Shown piece by piece: positions 60,227 through 64,000 of a stretch of DNA of 64,000 nucleotides. This DNA comes from Chryseobacterium daecheongense (lineage in GTDB: Bacteria; Bacteroidota; Bacteroidia; Flavobacteriales; Weeksellaceae): contig NZ_RJTX01000004.1 of NCBI RefSeq assembly GCF_003729955.1, positions 682,001-746,000 on the forward strand, written 5' to 3'. The notes beneath the pieces were generated by a model. That model ran no database searches. It was not told where the DNA came from and saw only the letters and a list, made by a program, of their open reading frames with translations. How positions within the stretch are numbered: the stretch's first letter is position 1; every line of letters begins with the position of its first letter. Position numbers and translations under genes: made by a program.

Positions 60227-62362
60227 TTAAAATTTGTATCCTAATGATAATCTCCAGTTTCTTGGAGCATCTGCCTGATAATAGTAATAAGCACCGTAAG
60301 GAGAGCCAGAGTATAAATATCTGTTGAACACATTAAACACATTCAAGCCCACTCTGAATTTAGTATTCTCCCAGGAAAGACCGGCATCAAACTTCACATA
60401 GTCATCCATATCAATCTGTGCACTCGTACTTGCCCATGCCCATGTGCTTCTGTCAGCAAGATAAGTTCCTCCGAAACTTAAGCCCACTCCTTCTAAAGGT
60501 CCATTGATGAAGGTATAATTCAACCATCCGTTTGCCGTATGTTTTGCGTACCCTGGAACTCTCATTCCTACCGGATTGTTGGTCGGATCGTTAGATTCAG
60601 TAACTTTATTTTCTGTGAATGCATAATTAAAGATGGCGTTAAATCCTTTGGTAATTTCCCCCTTTAAGTCAAATTCCACTCCTTGTACTCTTGTTTTTCC
60701 AAGTACAATTGAAAATTGTTCATTAGCGGTATTTGTGGGATCAGCTGTTGTTGCATTTCTCTTCAGGATATTATAAACCGATAATGTTGTATTCCATTTT
60801 CCACCAAACCAATCTCTTTTTACCCCAACTTCTAAATTGTTTCCGGTAATTGGTTTTGCGATCTCACCATTTCTGAAAATAGCTGCTTGAGGAACGAATG
60901 CTTGGTCATATAAACCATACACTGAAGTGTTGGCATCAATAGAATAGCTGATTCCTAAACGAGGTGTGATTTTTTCTGCTTCAGCTTCGGAGCCATAAGA
61001 ATTCTCTTTAACTGTAGTATAACGTGCTGCAAGGGTAACTCTTAAAGCATCATCAAAGAACCCCAGCTCATCCTGGACATATAAGCCGGTATAGTTTTGT
61101 TCAATTGTCCCGTAAGGAGTAGCTCTCTGTACCAAAGGAGTACTTCCGTCAAAAGTAGGATAACCATTACTTGGCGGAGTATAGGTGGTAGAGTGAATGT
61201 TAAAAGGATTAGCCGCAGTATCTAAAGCTCCTCCCTGATTCCAGTCTGCCAAATATTTTTTTGAACCAAGATCTAATCCTGTTAATATTTTATGTGATAC
61301 AGCGCCTGTTTTAGCGTATCCGTTTAGGAACACCTGCCCGAATTTCATCACATTGCTTGCTTCCCAGAAATAAAGCGCTCTGATCATGTTTCCGTCCGGT
61401 GTAAATGAACTTGGCCAGATATCACTCCCCAAAGTATATTCATTGATATAGCTTAATTGAAATGTTAATTTCCAGTTTTCGTTGAATTTATGCTGTAAGT
61501 TTACATTTACTGTATGATTATCTACATTGGTTGGAGCAATGCCCGGATCAGAAATAGTGTAATCTACTGGTTTTGTTCCGTATCCGTCAAAGCTGAATAC
61601 ATAAGCTGAACCTACTTCAGACATTCTTGCTTTCTGGTAGATGTATTCTGTAGTTAAAGTAGTTTTGTCGGAAAGGTTAACTCTTAATGATGGATTAATG
61701 ATATATCTGTCATTAAATTCATACTTTCTGAAGCTTTTTTTGTTTTGAGCCATTAAGTTTAACCTGAAGAAAACTTTATCAGTAATTTTTGTATCAATGT
61801 CAGCTTCTCCTCTGTACATATTGAAGCTTCCTAATGTCACTCTCGCTGTTCCATTGAAAGATTGTCCTGTTGGTTTTTTAGTAACGATATTATAGATACC
61901 ACTTGGTTCTCCGTTGGACATTAAGAAACCTGAAGGGCCTTTGATGAATTCAATATGATCTACATAGCTCATATCTTCACTTAGTGGTCCCCAGTTGGAA
62001 GTTACATTAACTCCATTCATGAATGCTGCTGCTCTGGAACCTCTCATGTTCACTCTGGTGTACATATCTCCCCAGTGTTCCAATCTTTGTGCCCCTGCAA
62101 CATTCCTAAGAACGCCATCACTTAAAGTTGTCACCTGCTGATCTTCCAAGGCTCTGTTAGTAATGATTGAAATGTTTTGTGGAATTTTAATTAGCTCTTC
62201 ATCCAAGCGAAGAGAAGAAGATCCTTCTTTCTCTACATACTTCTTATAATATTTTCCGTTTACAACTACTTCTTCAATATCATTGGATTGGATAGTATCC
62301 CTTTCTTGCGAGAAAACCACGATAGAACCTAACAGAGAGGCACAGATCAGTACATTTTTCAT
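60227..62362 (-). CDS. TonB-dependent siderophore receptor
   Basis: 711 residues. Signal MKNVLICASLLGSIVVFSQ, TonB-box region NDIEEVVVNG, plug with IPQNISIITNRALEDQQV, VNMRGSRAAAFMNGV, HIEFIKGPSGFLMSNGEPSGIYNIVTKK, barrel ending in NWRLSLGYKF. The pattern is that of the FhuA/FpvA-like siderophore receptor family. First gene of the receptor-PepSY unit, with a palindromic operator and -7 box upstream. Confidence 0.94.
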   Translation of the reverse strand: MKNVLICASLLGSIVVFSQERDTIQSNDIEEVVVNGKYYKKYVEKEGSSSLRLDEELIKIPQNISIITNRALEDQQVTTLSDGVLRNVAGAQRLEHWGDMYTRVNMRGSRAAAFMNGVNVTSNWGPLSEDMSYVDHIEFIKGPSGFLMSNGEPSGIYNIVTKKPTGQSFNGTARVTLGSFNMYRGEADIDTKITDKVFFRLNLMAQNKKSFRKYEFNDRYIINPSLRVNLSDKTTLTTEYIYQKARMSEVGSAYVFSFDGYGTKPVDYTISDPGIAPTNVDNHTVNVNLQHKFNENWKLTFQLSYINEYTLGSDIWPSSFTPDGNMIRALYFWEASNVMKFGQVFLNGYAKTGAVSHKILTGLDLGSKKYLADWNQGGALDTAANPFNIHSTTYTPPSNGYPTFDGSTPLVQRATPYGTIEQNYTGLYVQDELGFFDDALRVTLAARYTTVKENSYGSEAEAEKITPRLGISYSIDANTSVYGLYDQAFVPQAAIFRNGEIAKPITGNNLEVGVKRDWFGGKWNTTLSVYNILKRNATTADPTNTANEQFSIVLGKTRVQGVEFDLKGEITKGFNAIFNYAFTENKVTESNDPTNNPVGMRVPGYAKHTANGWLNYTFINGPLEGVGLSFGGTYLADRSTWAWASTSAQIDMDDYVKFDAGLSWENTKFRVGLNVFNVFNRYLYSGSPYGAYYYYQADAPRNWRLSLGYKF

Positions 62363-62376
62363 GAAACTTTTTTTTG

Positions 62377-62384
62377 CAAATATA
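62377..62384 (-). promoter_or_regulatory. -7 box TATATTTG of the siderophore receptor
   Basis: Exact TAnnTTTG on the minus strand, 14 bases before the ATG. Confidence 0.6.
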
Positions 62385-62389
62385 TTGTT

Positions 62390-62410
62390 TTTAATTATTC
62401 TAAATAAATT
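62390..62410. promoter_or_regulatory. Candidate iron-regulator operator (copy 1)
   Basis: Minus strand reads AATTTATTTAGAATAATTAA; the core TTATTCTAAATAA (62395-62407) is an inverted repeat TTATT/AATAA. It shares most bases with the site at 56855-56875 and lies just upstream of the -7 box. Confidence 0.6.
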
Positions 62411-62458
62411 ATATGATTGATATTTATCATATAATTATTATACGGTAAATAATAAAAA

Positions 62459-62485
62459 GCCCGCTTCAACGAAGTTGAAGCGGGC
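62459..62485 (-). terminator. Terminator of secA
   Basis: 12-bp perfect stem GCCCGCTTCAAC/GTTGAAGCGGGC, loop GAA, then TTTTTATT on the minus strand. Confidence 0.93.
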
Positions 62486-62507
62486 AATATTTCATAATTA
62501 TTGTTTC

Positions 62508-64000
62508 TTATGCAGGAATTTCTCCTTTATACAAGAAAGAAATAATTTCTTTATTTAATTTGTCGATCATCTCACTGAATAAGTGGAAAGATTCTTGTTT
62601 ATAGATAACAAGCGGATCTTTCTGCTCGTATACTGCACCTTGTGAAGATCTTCTCAAATCATCCATTTCACGCAGGTGAAGCTTCCAGTTCTCATCAATA
62701 ATTGCTAAAGTGATATTCTTTTCGAAATCGTTGATCAAACTTTCACAATGTGTTTCGTAAGCTTCTTTCAAATCTGTAACGATGGTCATGGTCTTATGTC
62801 CGTCTGTGAAAGGAACCTGGATCATTTTAAACATTGAACCTTGGTTCTGATAAACATTCTCAATAATAGGGAATGATTTTTCTTTTAAAAGGTTCAGTTT
62901 CATTTGATAATCTTCTTGAGCCGCTTTGAAAAGAATGTTGGTAAGATCCTGAATGTTCTTATTTTTGAAATCACTTTCGGAAACTGGAGATTCCATAGTG
63001 AAATTCTTGATGATATCGAATTCAAAATCTTTAAAGTTTCCTGAAGCTTTCCCTTTTGCTACAATAGAGTTGGCAACATCGAAAATCATATTCGTGATGT
63101 CATATTTCAAATGATCTCCGAATAAGGCATTCTTTCTTCTCTTATAAATAACGTCACGTTGCTTATTCATTACATCATCATATTCAAGAAGTCTCTTTCT
63201 GATTCCGAAGTTGTTTTCTTCTACTTTCTTCTGTGCTCTTTCAATAGACTTGGTGATCATGGAGTGCTGAATAACTTCTCCTTCTTTATGACCCATTCTG
63301 TCCATCATTTTCGCGATTCTTTCAGAACCGAATAAACGCATCAGATTATCTTCCAAAGAAACATAGAACTGAGAACTTCCCGGGTCTCCCTGACGTCCCG
63401 CTCTACCTCTAAGCTGTCTGTCAACACGTCTTGAATCGTGCCTTTCAGTACCGATGATCGCTAAACCACCTGCTTCTTTCACTTCTTTGGAAAGCTTAAT
63501 ATCCGTACCACGACCCGCCATGTTGGTTGCAATCGTTACCACTCCAGGCTGTCCTGCTCCTGCAACGATTTCAGCTTCCTTCTTGTGAAGTTTTGCGTTC
63601 AATACCTGATGTGGAATTTTTCTTAATTGAAGCGCTTTTGATAATAATTGAGAAATTTCAACAGAAGTAGTACCTACAAGAACAGGTCTTCCTACTGAGG
63701 TTAATTTTTCAATTTCTTCAATTACGGCATTATATTTTTCTCGGTTAGTTTTGTAAACTAAATCCTGTCTGTCATGTCTTAAAATAGGACGGTTCGTTGG
63801 AATTACTACCACATCTAATTTGTAGATCTCCCAAAGTTCTCCTGCTTCAGTTTCAGCAGTACCCGTCATTCCCGCAAGTTTATTGTACATACGGAAATAG
63901 TTCTGAAGGGTAATGGTGGCAAATGTTTGAGTTGCTGCCTCAATTTTTACATTTTCCTTAGCTTCAATAGCCTGGTGAAGACCGTCAGAGTAACGACGTC
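62508..64000 (-). CDS. secA: Preprotein translocase ATPase SecA, C-terminal part (partial)
   Basis: The 3' portion, about 497 codons; the frame is open to the window edge, where it reads [20 protein letters not shown]. Visible: [19 protein letters not shown], the NBD2 motor motifs [13 protein letters not shown] and [24 protein letters not shown], and the helical scaffold [13 protein letters not shown]. The protein ends in LYKGEIPA without the Cys/His zinc motif (CxCxSGKKYKxC) that many SecA proteins have. Drives protein export through SecYEG. Confidence 0.97.
   Translation of the reverse strand, partial: RRYSDGLHQAIEAKENVKIEAATQTFATITLQNYFRMYNKLAGMTGTAETEAGELWEIYKLDVVVIPTNRPILRHDRQDLVYKTNREKYNAVIEEIEKLTSVGRPVLVGTTSVEISQLLSKALQLRKIPHQVLNAKLHKKEAEIVAGAGQPGVVTIATNMAGRGTDIKLSKEVKEAGGLAIIGTERHDSRRVDRQLRGRAGRQGDPGSSQFYVSLEDNLMRLFGSERIAKMMDRMGHKEGEVIQHSMITKSIERAQKKVEENNFGIRKRLLEYDDVMNKQRDVIYKRRKNALFGDHLKYDITNMIFDVANSIVAKGKASGNFKDFEFDIIKNFTMESPVSESDFKNKNIQDLTNILFKAAQEDYQMKLNLLKEKSFPIIENVYQNQGSMFKMIQVPFTDGHKTMTIVTDLKEAYETHCESLINDFEKNITLAIIDENWKLHLREMDDLRRSSQGAVYEQKDPLVIYKQESFHLFSEMIDKLNKEIISFLYKGEIPA

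Overview
The window is a contiguous piece of a low-GC Bacteroidota chromosome, most likely Flavobacteriia/Weeksellaceae and close to Chryseobacterium. The support is: a SusC/SusD pair, several TonB-dependent receptors, Bacteroidota-restricted families (DUF4421, DUF3127, FeoB-associated Cys-rich protein), weak Shine-Dalgarno signals, and many promoters matching the Bacteroidota -7 box TAnnTTTG. No phage, insertion sequence, CRISPR array or rRNA operon was seen. Most of the window is core chromosome.

Layout. 1-3.3 kb: end of feoA, feoB, a tiny FeoB-associated membrane protein, then a DUF4421 outer-membrane-type protein. 3.3-8.3 kb: glmM, a TPR protein, then leftward eamA, aat and a DUF3127 protein with an SSB-like acidic tail. 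8.4-8.8 kb: tRNA-Leu, tRNA-Gly and tRNA-Leu with a clear promoter and terminator. 8.9-12.6 kb: an OmpR-type two-component pair followed by a two-gene operon whose promoter carries 11-bp-phased repeats, a likely target of the regulator. 12.8-18.2 kb: mutL, a rhomboid protease, two tandem membrane-anchored endonuclease/exonuclease/phosphatase paralogues and two small lipoproteins. 18.2-21.1 kb (leftward): a GH3-family protein, a bacilliredoxin and a GatB/YqeY protein.

21.2-37.9 kb (leftward) is the division and cell-wall (dcw) cluster: mraZ-rsmH-ftsL-ftsI-murE-mraY-murD-ftsW-murG-(small secreted protein)-murC-ftsQ-ftsA-ftsZ. It makes the peptidoglycan precursor and the divisome; murF and ddl are absent from it. 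Its non-overlapping spacers are filled with degenerate tandem repeats of strict 7- or 8-bp period, often as two inverted half-arrays. Related period-7 and period-9 elements occur elsewhere in the window. This is the most unusual signal found.

38.2-45.4 kb: alpha/beta hydrolase, engB, GNAT, a Cys-rich SH3 lipoprotein, a NarL-type response regulator with a TPR histidine kinase, a small Pro/Gly-rich secreted peptide and an unrecognised single-pass membrane protein behind a 29-bp direct repeat. 45.5-53.7 kb: a secreted metallophosphoesterase, a secreted Ca2+-dependent PI-PLC, and SusC/SusD, which may form a phosphodiester-substrate acquisition locus. 53.8-55.5 kb: msrA and a ROK sugar kinase. 55.6-62.4 kb: two TonB-dependent receptors alternating with two PepSY membrane proteins, with a shared palindromic operator at the two promoters, probably an iron or siderophore uptake unit. 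62.5-64 kb: the 3' part of secA.

All functional calls come from reading motifs by eye; no database search was run.
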